This document shows, piece by piece, positions 42,314 to 51,273 of a DNA stretch of 64,000 bases (positions within the stretch are counted from its first letter, which is position 1; every line of letters starts with the position of its first letter). The stretch spans positions 183,446 to 247,445 of the forward strand of contig UQYP01000002.1 of the NCBI GenBank assembly GCA_900545335.1. Direction: 5' to 3'. The notes beneath the pieces are model-generated. The model saw nothing but the letters and a program-made list of their open reading frames with translations. It had not been told where the DNA came from and did no database searches. A program made the translations under genes and the position numbers. This stretch comes from an uncultured Sutterella sp. (GTDB lineage: Bacteria > Pseudomonadota > Gammaproteobacteria > Burkholderiales > Burkholderiaceae_F).

Positions 42314-43348
42314 TTAAAAAAGTGACGAAGTTTGTCCGACAGCTCCGGGCATCTCGTAACCAAAATGCTTGTAGGCCAGCAATGTCGCAACACGCCCTCT
42401 GGGCGTTCTTTGTAAATGCCCCTGCTGAATCAGGTAAGGTTCAACGACGTCTTCAAGCGTTTCGCGATCTTCACCGACTGCAGCGGCCAGGTTATCAATA
42501 CCGACAGGACCCCCGTTGAATTTTTCAATGATGGCCAATAAAAATTTTCTGTCAATTAAGTCAAATCCCAAAGGATCCACGTCAAGCATCTGCAATGCTT
42601 TATCGGCCACCTCTCGGGTCACAACCCCGTCATACATCACCTGGGCATAGTCGCGCACCCGTCTGAGCAGGCGGTTGGCAATACGGGGTGTGCCGCGGCT
42701 GCGCCTTGCCACTTCAAAGGCACCCTCTTCATCAATTTTGACATCTAAGAGCTTTGCGCTGCGTTTGACGATTTTCGCCAAATCCTCATTGCTGTAAAAC
42801 TGCAGCTGAGCCACGATGCCGAAACGGGCGCGCAGGGGATTGGTGAGCATGCCGGCTCTGGTGGTCGCCCCGATTAAAGTAAAGGGCTTTAAATCCAGCT
42901 TAATGGAGCGGGCAGCAGGACCCTCTCCGATCATGATGTCAATCTGAAAGTCTTCGAGCGCAGGATAAAGAATTTCTTCAACGACGGGTGAGAGGCGATG
43001 GATTTCATCAATAAAGAGTACGTCGTTTTCCTGCAGATTGGTCAAAATTGCAGCTAGATCGCCCGGGCGCTCCAAGACCGGACCTGAGGTTTGCCGAAGG
43101 TTGACGCCCATTTCATTGGCTACGATATGGGCCAGTGTTGTTTTGCCTAAACCGGGAGGACCGAAAACCAAAAGATGGTCAAGAGCCTCGTGACGGGATT
43201 TGGCCGCTTTGATGAAAACCGATAATTGCTCACGAGCTTTGGGCTGACCGACGTAGTCAGCCAGTCGGGTCGGACGCAGGGCGCGGTCGACATTCTCTTC
43301 ATTCGGGGAAGTGGATTCGGCCGTGACAATCCGTTCAATCGTTTGCAT
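42314..43348 (-). CDS. ruvB: Holliday junction branch-migration helicase RuvB
   Basis: A 344-aa AAA+ motor with Walker A GPPGLGKTTL, Walker B FIDEIHRL, sensor GATTRAG and C-terminal winged helix (QRTPRGRVATLLAYKHFG). It works with RuvA and RuvC, encoded just upstream in the same operon. Confidence 0.97.
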   Translation of the reverse strand: MQTIERIVTAESTSPNEENVDRALRPTRLADYVGQPKAREQLSVFIKAAKSRHEALDHLLVFGPPGLGKTTLAHIVANEMGVNLRQTSGPVLERPGDLAAILTNLQENDVLFIDEIHRLSPVVEEILYPALEDFQIDIMIGEGPAARSIKLDLKPFTLIGATTRAGMLTNPLRARFGIVAQLQFYSNEDLAKIVKRSAKLLDVKIDEEGAFEVARRSRGTPRIANRLLRRVRDYAQVMYDGVVTREVADKALQMLDVDPLGFDLIDRKFLLAIIEKFNGGPVGIDNLAAAVGEDRETLEDVVEPYLIQQGHLQRTPRGRVATLLAYKHFGYEMPGAVGQTSSLF

Positions 43349-43361
43349 AGCGTCTTCCTAA

Positions 43362-43931
43362 TCAAATATTTTGCAAAGCCATACGGATGCCGTCAGACAC
43401 AGAAATGTCTTCCGGTAATTTTTTTACGGCTAAATTAGCTTCGCGTTCACTGTAACCCAGGCCGATCAGGGCATTGATAATGTCTGCAGTTACGGAGTTG
43501 GGAGCGGTTACGGCAACGTCTGAGAGCGTAGCGGTGAGCTTATCTTTGAGCTCTAAAATCAACCGTTCGGCTGTTTTTTTACCGATACCGGGAACTCTGG
43601 TCAGAAGTGAGGCTTGCTGCAAAGCGACAGCGTTCACAAGATCCGATACGGAAAGACCGGACAGAATCGAAAGGGCTGTTCTTGCTCCGATACCGGAAAC
43701 TTTTAGCAACTGACGGAAAGTTTCCCTTTCCTGGTTGGTTAAAAAACCGTAAAGCAATTGAGCATCTTCTCGAACAATCATATGGGTTAAGAGTGTGACT
43801 TCTGAACCCAAGCTCGGAAGATTGTAAAAAGTCGACATCGGTACATCGATTTCATAGCCTACCCCATGCACATCGACCACGATGCGAGGAGGATTACTCT
43901 CTATCAGTTGTCCTTTGATGCGTCCGATCAT
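43362..43931 (-). CDS. ruvA: Holliday junction protein RuvA
   Basis: A 189-aa protein with an N-terminal OB fold (MIGRIKGQLIESNPPRIVVDV), two helix-hairpin-helix motifs (VSGIGARTALSIL and VPGIGKKTAERLI) and a small C-terminal RuvB-binding domain. It follows ruvC by 1 nt and precedes ruvB by 13 nt. Confidence 0.96.
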   Translation of the reverse strand: MIGRIKGQLIESNPPRIVVDVHGVGYEIDVPMSTFYNLPSLGSEVTLLTHMIVREDAQLLYGFLTNQERETFRQLLKVSGIGARTALSILSGLSVSDLVNAVALQQASLLTRVPGIGKKTAERLILELKDKLTATLSDVAVTAPNSVTADIINALIGLGYSEREANLAVKKLPEDISVSDGIRMALQNI

Positions 43932-43932
43932 T

Positions 43933-44520
43933 TTAAACTTTCCTCGATAATCCTAAATGCACTTCCCAGGCGGCACGGTTTTTGGCACCTGAATGACGTC
44001 TTGCGTGCCCTGCACTCGTTTTAGGAGCCTGCATGGCTCCGATCATTCGAAAAGACTGCGCAGCACAAACTGCACAAGCGAGCGCATCGGCCGCATCGGG
44101 CTGAATTTTTTCAGGTAAGCCCAGCATATGCGACATCATCGCCTGCACCTGAGCCTTTGATGCACGACCTGTACCGACCGTCGCTTGTTTAATTTCCGTA
44201 GGAGTGAATTCGTTGACCAAAAGCTCTTCGTTAGCTAAAGCGGTCAGCGCGGCGCCTCGGGCCTGTCCCAGTAAAAGCGTTGTGTACGGATTCATGTTGA
44301 CAAAGACTTTTTCGCAGGCGGCAAAGCTCGGGGTCGTTTCCCGGGCAATTTTTCCCACTTCAGTAAAAATGAAGCGCAGCCTTTGGGCGAGCTCCCCTTT
44401 GGGAACATTAATGACGCCGGCAGTGACAAATTTGAGTTCACTGCCGTAAACATCAATCACCCCGAAACCGGTGTGATTAAGCCCGGGGTCAACGCCCATA
44501 ATCCGTACAAAATCGCTCAC
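43933..44520 (-). CDS. ruvC: Holliday junction resolvase RuvC
   Basis: A 195-aa RNase H-like endonuclease. The first acidic residue is in MGVDPGLNHTGFGV (D10) and the last acidic pair in QPDAADALACAV. It resolves four-way junctions. It is first of the ruvCAB set and follows ffh by 3 nt. Confidence 0.96.
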   Translation of the reverse strand: MSDFVRIMGVDPGLNHTGFGVIDVYGSELKFVTAGVINVPKGELAQRLRFIFTEVGKIARETTPSFAACEKVFVNMNPYTTLLLGQARGAALTALANEELLVNEFTPTEIKQATVGTGRASKAQVQAMMSHMLGLPEKIQPDAADALACAVCAAQSFRMIGAMQAPKTSAGHARRHSGAKNRAAWEVHLGLSRKV

Positions 44521-44523
44521 GAT

Positions 44524-45939
44524 TTAGTGCCTGCCGAAATTACCGAATCCGCCCATGCCGCCCATACCGCCCATGCCGCCGAATTTGCTCAAGCCGCCCA
44601 ACGCTCTCATCATCTTGCCCAGGCCTCCCTTTTGCATCGTGCGCATCATGGCCTGAGTCTGCTCAAATTGTTTGAGCATTTTGTTGACTTCCTGAACGGG
44701 GACGCCTGCACCTGCGGCAATACGGCGCTTGCGGCTTGCCTTGATGATATCGGGGTGTGTGCGCTCAAAAGGCGTCATGGAATTGATGATGCCTTCGGTG
44801 CGGGCGATGGCTTTTTGAGCATCCTCATCATTAATTTTGGAGGCGGCTTCTGCAAACTGAGAAGGAAGCTTCTCCATTAAGCCTGAGAAACTGCCCATAT
44901 TTTTCATCTGAGCCAATTGTGCTTTGAAGTCGTTTAAGTCAAACTTGCTGCCTGACTTCATCTTTTGAGCAAGCTTTTGGGTTTGCTCAACGTCAACGGC
45001 TTTTTGCACTTCCTTCACAAGGGCGACAATATCACCCATGCCAAGGATGCGGCTTGCCATGCCTTCGGGATTAAAGGGTTCAAGACCGTCGATTTTTTCC
45101 GACACGCCGACAAATTTAATGGGTTTGCCGGTTGTGTAGGCAACAGACAAGGCCGCACCGCCCCGGCTGTCACCGTCTAACTTCGTCAGAATGACGCCGG
45201 TGAGCGACAGGCGTTCGTTAAAGGCCTGTGCTGCCTGAACAGCCGTTTGACCGAGCATGGCGTCGGCCACAAACATGGTTTCAGAAGGTTTAAGCACATC
45301 GTGAAGTTCTGCAACTTCATTCATCATGGCTTCGTCAATCGATAAGCGACCTGCCGTATCCACAATGAGCACATCGTAGAAGTAACGCTTGGCATGAGCC
45401 AGTGCATTTTCGGCAATAGCCAGGGGCTTAAGGCTTGCGTCCATGGCGAAGTTGTCGGCACCGGCCTGCTCTGTGATGACTTTCAATTGATCGGCAGCGG
45501 CGGGACGATAGACGTCAGTTGAAACCGTCAGCACTTTTTTCTTACGGTCTGCCACAAGGTAGCGGGCTAACTTACCGGCAGAGGTCGTTTTACCGGCGCC
45601 CTGAAGGCCGGCGAGCAAAATGATGGCAGGCGGCTGCGTAGCCAGATTGAGTTCTTTTTCTTTTTCCGAAAGGCTGCCGCCGATAATATCGGTTAATTCT
45701 TTTTGAACAATGCCAACGAGCGCCTGACCGGGGTTTAAATTGCCGATCACCTCTTCGTTCATGGCCTTGGCTTTGATTCGGGCGATCAATTCGCGGACAA
45801 CGGGCAGTGCGACGTCGGCTTCAAGTAATGCAATCCGAACCTCTCGGAGCATTTCCTTGGTGTTTTCTTCGGTCAAGCGGGCCTGACCTCGCATAGTTTT
45901 AATGACGCGCGAAAGGCGTTGACTTAACGTGTTGAGCAT
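44524..45939 (-). CDS. ffh: Signal recognition particle protein Ffh
   Basis: A 471-aa SRP54 GTPase. N domain, then the G domain with GLQGAGKTTSAGK, DTAGRLS and TKLDGDSRGGA, then the Met-rich M domain (MKNMGSFSGLMEKLP, MLKQFEQTQAMMRTM) that binds signal sequences and 4.5S RNA. It ends in a Gly/Met-rich repeat (GGMGGMGGMGG). It heads the leftward operon. Confidence 0.97.
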   Translation of the reverse strand: MLNTLSQRLSRVIKTMRGQARLTEENTKEMLREVRIALLEADVALPVVRELIARIKAKAMNEEVIGNLNPGQALVGIVQKELTDIIGGSLSEKEKELNLATQPPAIILLAGLQGAGKTTSAGKLARYLVADRKKKVLTVSTDVYRPAAADQLKVITEQAGADNFAMDASLKPLAIAENALAHAKRYFYDVLIVDTAGRLSIDEAMMNEVAELHDVLKPSETMFVADAMLGQTAVQAAQAFNERLSLTGVILTKLDGDSRGGAALSVAYTTGKPIKFVGVSEKIDGLEPFNPEGMASRILGMGDIVALVKEVQKAVDVEQTQKLAQKMKSGSKFDLNDFKAQLAQMKNMGSFSGLMEKLPSQFAEAASKINDEDAQKAIARTEGIINSMTPFERTHPDIIKASRKRRIAAGAGVPVQEVNKMLKQFEQTQAMMRTMQKGGLGKMMRALGGLSKFGGMGGMGGMGGFGNFGRH

Positions 45940-45967
45940 TTCTTTTCAAATTAATGGAAATAAGTAC

Positions 45968-45996
45968 ATAACAATGATGGCCCGATCCCTTACAAT
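45968..45996 (+). promoter_or_regulatory. Candidate promoter of the ccsA-like/ampD cluster
   Basis: ATAACA (45968-45973) and TACAAT (45991-45996) with a 17-bp spacer, about 55 bp upstream of the first ATG in the 111-bp region divergent to ffh. Confidence 0.45.
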
Positions 45997-46050
45997 GAGA
46001 CCATATTCAAAACCATGTCATCGACGAAGTCGGATAGGTGAGCTCATCAA

Positions 46051-46869
46051 ATGGATTTAAACCTCATATTGTACGGTGTTGCGTCAATTTTTTATCTGTT
46101 GGTCGGCGGAAAAATTGTCAGCACATTTAAAAAAAGGGGAGATCAGGCCCCAACGTGGTCTTTGCCGGTTATTGCAGCGGCCATTGTGGCGCACTTTTGG
46201 GTTTTGCAGTCAGAAATTTTCTGTGCTCCACAAACCGTTCTGATTACATTCGGCAGCTCCGTGTCTGCCATGTGTTTTTTCAGTACATTGATTTTATTTT
46301 TCGGAGCGCTTTATTCGCGTGTTCATGCGCTCTACGGAATCATTCTTTTAATTGCCGGAGTGGGGCTCTGGAGCCCGCTCGTCTTCCCATCCGAAGCCGA
46401 ACCGATTGTCGGGGCAACCTTTGCGTTTAAGCTTCACATTGCCTTCGGTCTGCTTGCTTACAGTTTCATGCTGATGAGTGTGGTTCAAGCGGTGTTGATG
46501 GGTATTTTGGATGTGAGACTCAAGAGCCATGAGGCGCTCGATGAGCCGGAAGGCATCGTGGCCTCCATGCCGAATTTGATGACGATGGAGCGGATCCTTT
46601 TCAGAGTTATTTTGGCCTGCTTTATCGTTCTGACGCTTACCATTCTGACCGGTATGTCGTCGACCGTGCATTACCTGGATTCTCTCTTAGCTTTTGATCA
46701 TAAAACCGTTTTGACGATTCTCAGCTGGGTTGTTTTCGGTGTCTTATTGCTCGGCAGAAAATTTTTGGGTTGGAGAAGTAAAAAGGCTTTGATGATTTTC
46801 TGGATTGCCGTTGCGCTTCAGGTGATTGCCTTTTTTGCTTATCGCTTTGTTTTGGATGTTTTGAGGTAG
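46051..46869 (+). CDS. Cytochrome c assembly (CcsA/YpjD-like) membrane protein
   Basis: A 272-aa protein with eight predicted hydrophobic segments and the fold of the CcmC/CcsA haem-handling family; the KLHIAFGLLAYSFMLMSVVQA segment carries a likely haem-ligand His. This YpjD-type gene is commonly divergent from ffh in Proteobacteria. A direct role in cytochrome maturation is not proven for this subgroup. Confidence 0.78.
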   Translation: MDLNLILYGVASIFYLLVGGKIVSTFKKRGDQAPTWSLPVIAAAIVAHFWVLQSEIFCAPQTVLITFGSSVSAMCFFSTLILFFGALYSRVHALYGIILLIAGVGLWSPLVFPSEAEPIVGATFAFKLHIAFGLLAYSFMLMSVVQAVLMGILDVRLKSHEALDEPEGIVASMPNLMTMERILFRVILACFIVLTLTILTGMSSTVHYLDSLLAFDHKTVLTILSWVVFGVLLLGRKFLGWRSKKALMIFWIAVALQVIAFFAYRFVLDVLR

Positions 46870-46878
46870 TGCAGCGCA

Positions 46879-47118
46879 ATGCTCGGTAAATTGCTCTTTT
46901 TTGTTCTTTTGGGATTAATTTTGTTTGTGCTTTGGCAAAAAAAGCGCATAGCCCGAATCAGAAGTGAGGAAAAGAAAAAGAGAATTATTGAATCTCAAAA
47001 AATGGTTCAGTGTCCGCAGTGCGGAGTGCACTTTGCTGAGGTGGACGGCGTTTGGTTTAACGGACGGATGTACTGCAGCAGCGAGTGTGCGGATAAGGCT
47101 AAGGAATCACGATCATGA
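46879..47118 (+). CDS. PP0621-like small zinc-ribbon membrane protein
   Basis: A 79-aa protein with an N-terminal transmembrane segment (LLFFVLLGLILFVLW), a basic stretch and a C-terminal zinc-binding ribbon CPQCGVHFAE...CSSEC. It lies between the CcsA-like gene and ampD, as in other Burkholderiales. The stop overlaps ampD's ATG by 4 nt. Function unknown. Confidence 0.8.
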   Translation: MLGKLLFFVLLGLILFVLWQKKRIARIRSEEKKKRIIESQKMVQCPQCGVHFAEVDGVWFNGRMYCSSECADKAKESRS

Positions 47119-47714
47119 TCACGATCGATTCCAACGGTTGGATTCGAGGGCAGGGGTGTGAATGTGTGCCCAGCCCCTTTTTTGATGAAAGAGAAGGCAC
47201 TCGCGAAACCGACCTCATTGTCATGCACAACATTTCCCTTCCTGCCGGCGTGTTTGGTCTGGGGTATGTACAGGCTTTGTTTAAAGGGGAATTGTTGGAA
47301 ACAGAAATTGCCGGCTTTGAGTCTTTGAGAGGGCTTAAAGTTTCTTCTCATTTTTTCATCGACCGTGAGGGGAAAATTTGGCAGTTTGTCAGTACAAAAA
47401 AACGAGCCTGGCACGCCGGGCAATCCCAGTTTCAAAGGCAAAGTCGCTGTAATGACTTTTCTATCGGCATTGAAATGGAAGGCAGTGATTTTGTGGCTTT
47501 TGATGAAAAGCAATACCTTTCATTAGAGAAGCTTCTCACGGCTTTAGTGCAGGCAGAGCTAGGGCTGCGTTTTATTACCGGTCACAGCGATATTGCACCG
47601 GACAGAAAAACCGATCCGGGACCTTATTTTGACTGGGAAAGGGTCCTCAGTGTTGCGCCGCTTTCAAAACAGCTACAATATTCGGCTATTCAAACATTTA
47701 AATCCAAAAAATGA
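47115..47714 (+). CDS. ampD: 1,6-anhydro-N-acetylmuramyl-L-alanine amidase AmpD
   Basis: A 199-aa amidase_2-family zinc enzyme that recycles anhydro-muropeptides. Zinc ligands are seen as His in VMHNISLP and as His/Asp in GHSDIAPDRKTDPGPYFDW. It has the AmpD region SSHFFIDREGKIWQFV. Its loss commonly derepresses chromosomal beta-lactamase in other species. Confidence 0.93.
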   Translation: MITIDSNGWIRGQGCECVPSPFFDEREGTRETDLIVMHNISLPAGVFGLGYVQALFKGELLETEIAGFESLRGLKVSSHFFIDREGKIWQFVSTKKRAWHAGQSQFQRQSRCNDFSIGIEMEGSDFVAFDEKQYLSLEKLLTALVQAELGLRFITGHSDIAPDRKTDPGPYFDWERVLSVAPLSKQLQYSAIQTFKSKK

Positions 47715-48271
47715 TGGCCAGTTTTCTTGCGTTTATCTTCAATATGGTGACCACTTTTGTGGGCTGCCTGTTGATCCTTCGCGCCTATATCTTTTATCAG
47801 CGTTTGTCTATTTTTGATCCGATTGCCCGCCTTGCGTGGTTTGGCACCAATTGGCTCGTCATTCCCGTGTCCCGCTTGGTCAAGCCCGGCCGTCGTTGGG
47901 AATGGGCCTCTGTGCTTTCGGCTTTTATCATGGCTGCCGTTGTGGCGGTCGTGACCCGACAGGTGACGGGACTGCCCATCAGTTGGCTGGGAGTGCCCGT
48001 GTGCGCCTTGTTTTTGCTTTTGCGCTGGGTTTTGGAGCTCGTGCTTTGGGGCACGATTATCTTTGTCGTTTTATCCTGGCTCCAGCCCTCGTCACCGGCC
48101 TACGGCATGGTCTGGCGACTGATGAATCCTATCCTGGGGCCGATTTCCAATCGCATGCCTCGTCTGGGCGGTTTTGATCTCTCGCCGCTAGTGATCTTTT
48201 TGATTGTGAACGCTCTTTTGTATTGGGTGACCCCTTTATCGCAAGGCTACTTCGTGAGTGCCTGGCTCTAA
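47711..48271 (+). CDS. YggT-family membrane protein
   Basis: A 186-aa protein with two YggT units, each with transmembrane segments (NMVTTFVGCLLILRAYIFY; LRWVLELVLWGTIIFVVLSWLQ) and the conserved NP.. pattern LMNPILGPI. It overlaps the ampD stop and ends tail-to-tail with the kinase gene, sharing three bases (CTAA). Function unknown; related proteins act in membrane-related processes including osmotic response and division. Confidence 0.8.
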   Translation: MMASFLAFIFNMVTTFVGCLLILRAYIFYQRLSIFDPIARLAWFGTNWLVIPVSRLVKPGRRWEWASVLSAFIMAAVVAVVTRQVTGLPISWLGVPVCALFLLLRWVLELVLWGTIIFVVLSWLQPSSPAYGMVWRLMNPILGPISNRMPRLGGFDLSPLVIFLIVNALLYWVTPLSQGYFVSAWL

Positions 48272-49206
48272 AGCGAAACTTCTTTTCCGAAGGCGCGTCT
48301 GAAAAGGCGCGCTATTTCTTTTTTATCGATCAAGTAGCCTTGAGCTTGAGGACTTCCTGCTTTAACTGCACCCATGAGACTGGCCAGGTGCATGGCATCA
48401 CTCCAATCCCAGCCGAGACTTAAAGCTCTGAGAAGACCACCTCGGAAGGCATCGCCGCAGCCGACCGGATAAAAAGGTTCTTTGACTTTGAGAGCTTCAA
48501 AGTGCTCCGACTCTCCGTTTGTATAAAGCTGCGCCCCTCGACTGCCGTCAGTCACAATGAGGGCCTGAAGTTTGGAGCTCACCTCTTTGACAGAAAGTCC
48601 GGTTTTTTCTCTAAGAACATCCCATTCATAGGAAGATAAAGTAATGATGTCAACGTGATCGATAAACCAGAAAATATCTTCTCGGGTGACATAGGCACTG
48701 GCCTGCCCCATGTCCCAAATCACAGGGATCCCTTTTTCATTGAGATAGCGCGTGTGCGCTTTCATGACATGAGTGCCTGTCGGGGTGACAATAGAGTACT
48801 CAAGCTCTTCTTCAGGCATAGGTAAAGCTTCATTGGCTAAAGCCATCGCCCCTTCGTGAAAGGCCGTTATCTGATTGCCTAACGCGTCGGTTGTGATGAA
48901 GGCCTGCGCAGTAAATAGGTCCTCAATAATTCGGATCGCATCTGTTCGGATGCCGAGCGTTTTTAAGTGCTCCAAATATTCCGAAGCATCTTTACCGACA
49001 GTTGTGACAATAAGCGGTTCTCCGCCGCAGACTTTAAGGCTGTAAGCGATATTGGCGGCGCACCCTCCGTAATTTTTAGCCATGCGGGGCGTTTGAAATG
49101 TCAGATTGATTCGATCCAAACCGTCCTGCAGAAGGTGATCGGCGAACTGACCGCCAAAATTCAAAATGGTGTCATAAGCAACAGAGCCGGAAATAAAGAT
49201 ACTCAT
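48268..49206 (-). CDS. PfkB-family carbohydrate/adenosine kinase
   Basis: A 312-aa ribokinase-like kinase. The N-terminal glycine motif is YGGCAANIAYSL and the C-terminal active site VGCGDAFRGG provides the catalytic Asp and anion hole. The substrate is unknown; related genes are annotated as adenosine kinase. It follows the DUF3426 gene, as in other Burkholderiales. ATG 49206 is chosen over 49218 since MSIFISGSVAYDTI is the usual start. Confidence 0.85.
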   Translation of the reverse strand: MSIFISGSVAYDTILNFGGQFADHLLQDGLDRINLTFQTPRMAKNYGGCAANIAYSLKVCGGEPLIVTTVGKDASEYLEHLKTLGIRTDAIRIIEDLFTAQAFITTDALGNQITAFHEGAMALANEALPMPEEELEYSIVTPTGTHVMKAHTRYLNEKGIPVIWDMGQASAYVTREDIFWFIDHVDIITLSSYEWDVLREKTGLSVKEVSSKLQALIVTDGSRGAQLYTNGESEHFEALKVKEPFYPVGCGDAFRGGLLRALSLGWDWSDAMHLASLMGAVKAGSPQAQGYLIDKKEIARLFRRAFGKEVSL

Positions 49207-49215
49207 GTGTACCCA

Positions 49216-49238
49216 CACTCCCGCTTAGGGCGGGAGTG
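49216..49238 (-). other. Hairpin upstream of the kinase gene
   Basis: A perfect 9-bp stem CACTCCCGC / GCGGGAGTG with a 5-nt loop in the 41-nt gap between the DUF3426 and kinase genes, without T run. It may modulate read-through or translation of the kinase. Confidence 0.5.
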
Positions 49239-49247
49239 CGTCAGAAA

Positions 49248-50222
49248 TTAAAGAATGGGATCAATTTCAACCGCTAAGGTTGCGGGATCACCGTCGGCCA
49301 TATCAAAAGCAATTGAAACGGTTTGAGTAGCGTTCGGTGCAATGTTCTGTTTGGGATCCGTCAGGTATTCCGACGGATTGATGCGGCGCCGCGTAATGAT
49401 GTCTTCTTTTTCTCCCTTTAAAACAACGGTGAGAATCGGAAAGGCTTGAGCAGCAGGGGTATTGTTTTTAATTTCAACGGAAATCGCGTAGCGATCGCCT
49501 TCAACGTTTTGCAGCTGATGAGACACAATGGAAAGAGCTGCGGCAGCGTTACCGGCAGCGGAAGTGCCTTGAGCACTATTTTGCTGTGTGTCTTTTACCG
49601 GAGCGTCAAGAGGGGTAATCGTTTGGCGGGGCTCACAGGTGATTTTTTCACAGATGAGACCAAAGAGCGGCTCGGCTTGAGGAATTTTATTTAAAACGGC
49701 ATTTTGGTTGGCTGCCAGTAACTTGACTGCCAGAGCCAAAACGGCCACCACGGCGATAATCACCCAAAGCCAGGTTTTTGAAGAGCGTGTGGGGGTTTGA
49801 TCTTCGCTCTCATCGTCTTCTTCATAGTCTGCATCATCAGCACTGTTGCTGACAGAGGGGGCGGCAGGGTGTGAAATCACTTTAACGTTGGAGCCGCCAT
49901 TGATAATGTCAAGGCGCTGCGGACCGTTACGGACTTCACTTCTGATTCCGACCAATCCTTGAGTATCATCAACCGAATCAAAGCCCTTTAATTGATCGGC
50001 AAGCGACTTCATACTGGCAATGCCGCGCTGCTCAATCTCTGCCTCACGCTCAATACGGTTCAAGCTCTCTTCCAGGTTGATGGACTTGTAGAGATGCTCG
50101 CGAGCATTAAACACGTTTTGGCAAAAGCCGCAGCGTACTTGGCCGCTTTTGGCCTGAAGCACATTTTCTGTCAGTTTGAAAGCCTGTTGACAGGCAGGGC
50201 AACGGGTGATGTATACGGTCAT
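49248..50222 (-). CDS. Zinc-ribbon and DUF3426 domain protein
   Basis: A 324-aa protein. The N-terminus is an MJ0042-type zinc ribbon (RCPACQQAF and VRCGFCQNVF); a polar region follows, then one transmembrane helix near residue 165-185 (WLWVIIAVVAVLALAVKLL) and a periplasmic DUF3426 domain. The function is unknown. ATG 50222 is chosen so that the ribbon lies at the start. It follows prmA in an order typical for Betaproteobacteria. Confidence 0.85.
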   Translation of the reverse strand: MTVYITRCPACQQAFKLTENVLQAKSGQVRCGFCQNVFNAREHLYKSINLEESLNRIEREAEIEQRGIASMKSLADQLKGFDSVDDTQGLVGIRSEVRNGPQRLDIINGGSNVKVISHPAAPSVSNSADDADYEEDDESEDQTPTRSSKTWLWVIIAVVAVLALAVKLLAANQNAVLNKIPQAEPLFGLICEKITCEPRQTITPLDAPVKDTQQNSAQGTSAAGNAAAALSIVSHQLQNVEGDRYAISVEIKNNTPAAQAFPILTVVLKGEKEDIITRRRINPSEYLTDPKQNIAPNATQTVSIAFDMADGDPATLAVEIDPIL

Positions 50223-50306
50223 AATTTGTTGTTCATTATCTTTGCTAAGCAATCACGATCTTGCATGATAATGAAAACACAAAACTTGTGTTGTATGGAG
50301 AAGTTA

Positions 50307-50358
50307 GGAAAGAAAAGAGGATGCTGATTTCAGACCATAAGGCTGAAAACAACATCCT
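50307..50358 (-). terminator. Terminator after prmA
   Basis: On the minus strand AGGATGTTGTTTTCAG pairs with CTGAAATCAGCATCCT (one mismatch, one G-U) around a 9-nt loop, and is followed by a CTTTTCTTT run. It separates accB-accC-prmA from the DUF3426 gene. Confidence 0.8.
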
Positions 50359-50372
50359 TCTGTAGCGAAAAA

Positions 50373-51272
50373 TCAGTTCTTTTGTCCCGCAATGCAAACC
50401 CATCCTTCGCTTTCTTTCCATACGGAAAGTTTGACGGAAGGGTCGCTTTCTTTGTAGACGTCAATGACTTCCTGCGCCTGACGGGCAAGAACGCCTGACA
50501 AAACAAGGTGTCCCTGGGGCTTGACGCGTGCGAGCAGGGCCGGTGCCAGCAATTTGAGCGGATTGGAAAGAATGTTGGCAACAACAATATCAAATGTGCC
50601 TTCGGGCATGTCCTTCGGCAAAACAAAGGTAGCCGGTGCATCGTTGGATTTGGCATTGTCAACAGCCGCTTCTACTGCCTGCGGATCAATATCGGTGCCT
50701 AAAACGCTGCCCGCACCGACTTTCTTAGCTGCAATGGCAAGAATGCCGGTACCGCAGCCATAGTCCAGAACGCTTTGCCCATCTTTCACATTGGCATCGA
50801 GCCACTGCAGGCAAAGGTGTGTTGTCGGATGGCTGCCCGTGCCGAATGCAACGCCCGGATCAAGACGAATATTAATCGCAGTATCACCGGCAGGCGGCTC
50901 GTGCCACGTCGGCACAATCCAGAGGCGATCGGAGACTCGTACCGGTTGAAACTGTGCCTGAGTGATTCTGACCCAGTCGGCATCTTCGACCTGTTCGTCT
51001 TTGACAAGTTTCGGTTCTTCGATTCCCAGTCCCTTAACTGCAATGGCCATGTCAAGATCAAAGTCAAAGTCGTCATTGACAAGGACCTTGAGGTAGGAAT
51101 TCTTCCACGCAAGTTTCGTGGGCTCCAAACCGGGTTCGCCGTAAAGAGGTTGTTCGTCGGGCGTATCCGCATCGGCGTCTTCAATGGATACAGACAAAGC
51201 GCCGGCATCCATCAAAGCATCGCCCAAAACTTCGGCCGCCCGATCATTGACCAATAAAGTAATTTCGCGCAT
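50373..51272 (-). CDS. prmA: Ribosomal protein L11 methyltransferase
   Basis: A 299-aa SAM-dependent methyltransferase with an N-terminal L11-binding domain and catalytic motif VLDYGCGTGILAIAA plus GTDIDPQAVEAA. NILSNPL is the substrate-site motif. It trimethylates L11. It lies immediately after accC, its stop-start gap being 1 nt. Confidence 0.95.
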   Translation of the reverse strand: MREITLLVNDRAAEVLGDALMDAGALSVSIEDADADTPDEQPLYGEPGLEPTKLAWKNSYLKVLVNDDFDFDLDMAIAVKGLGIEEPKLVKDEQVEDADWVRITQAQFQPVRVSDRLWIVPTWHEPPAGDTAINIRLDPGVAFGTGSHPTTHLCLQWLDANVKDGQSVLDYGCGTGILAIAAKKVGAGSVLGTDIDPQAVEAAVDNAKSNDAPATFVLPKDMPEGTFDIVVANILSNPLKLLAPALLARVKPQGHLVLSGVLARQAQEVIDVYKESDPSVKLSVWKESEGWVCIAGQKN

Positions 51273-51273
51273 C

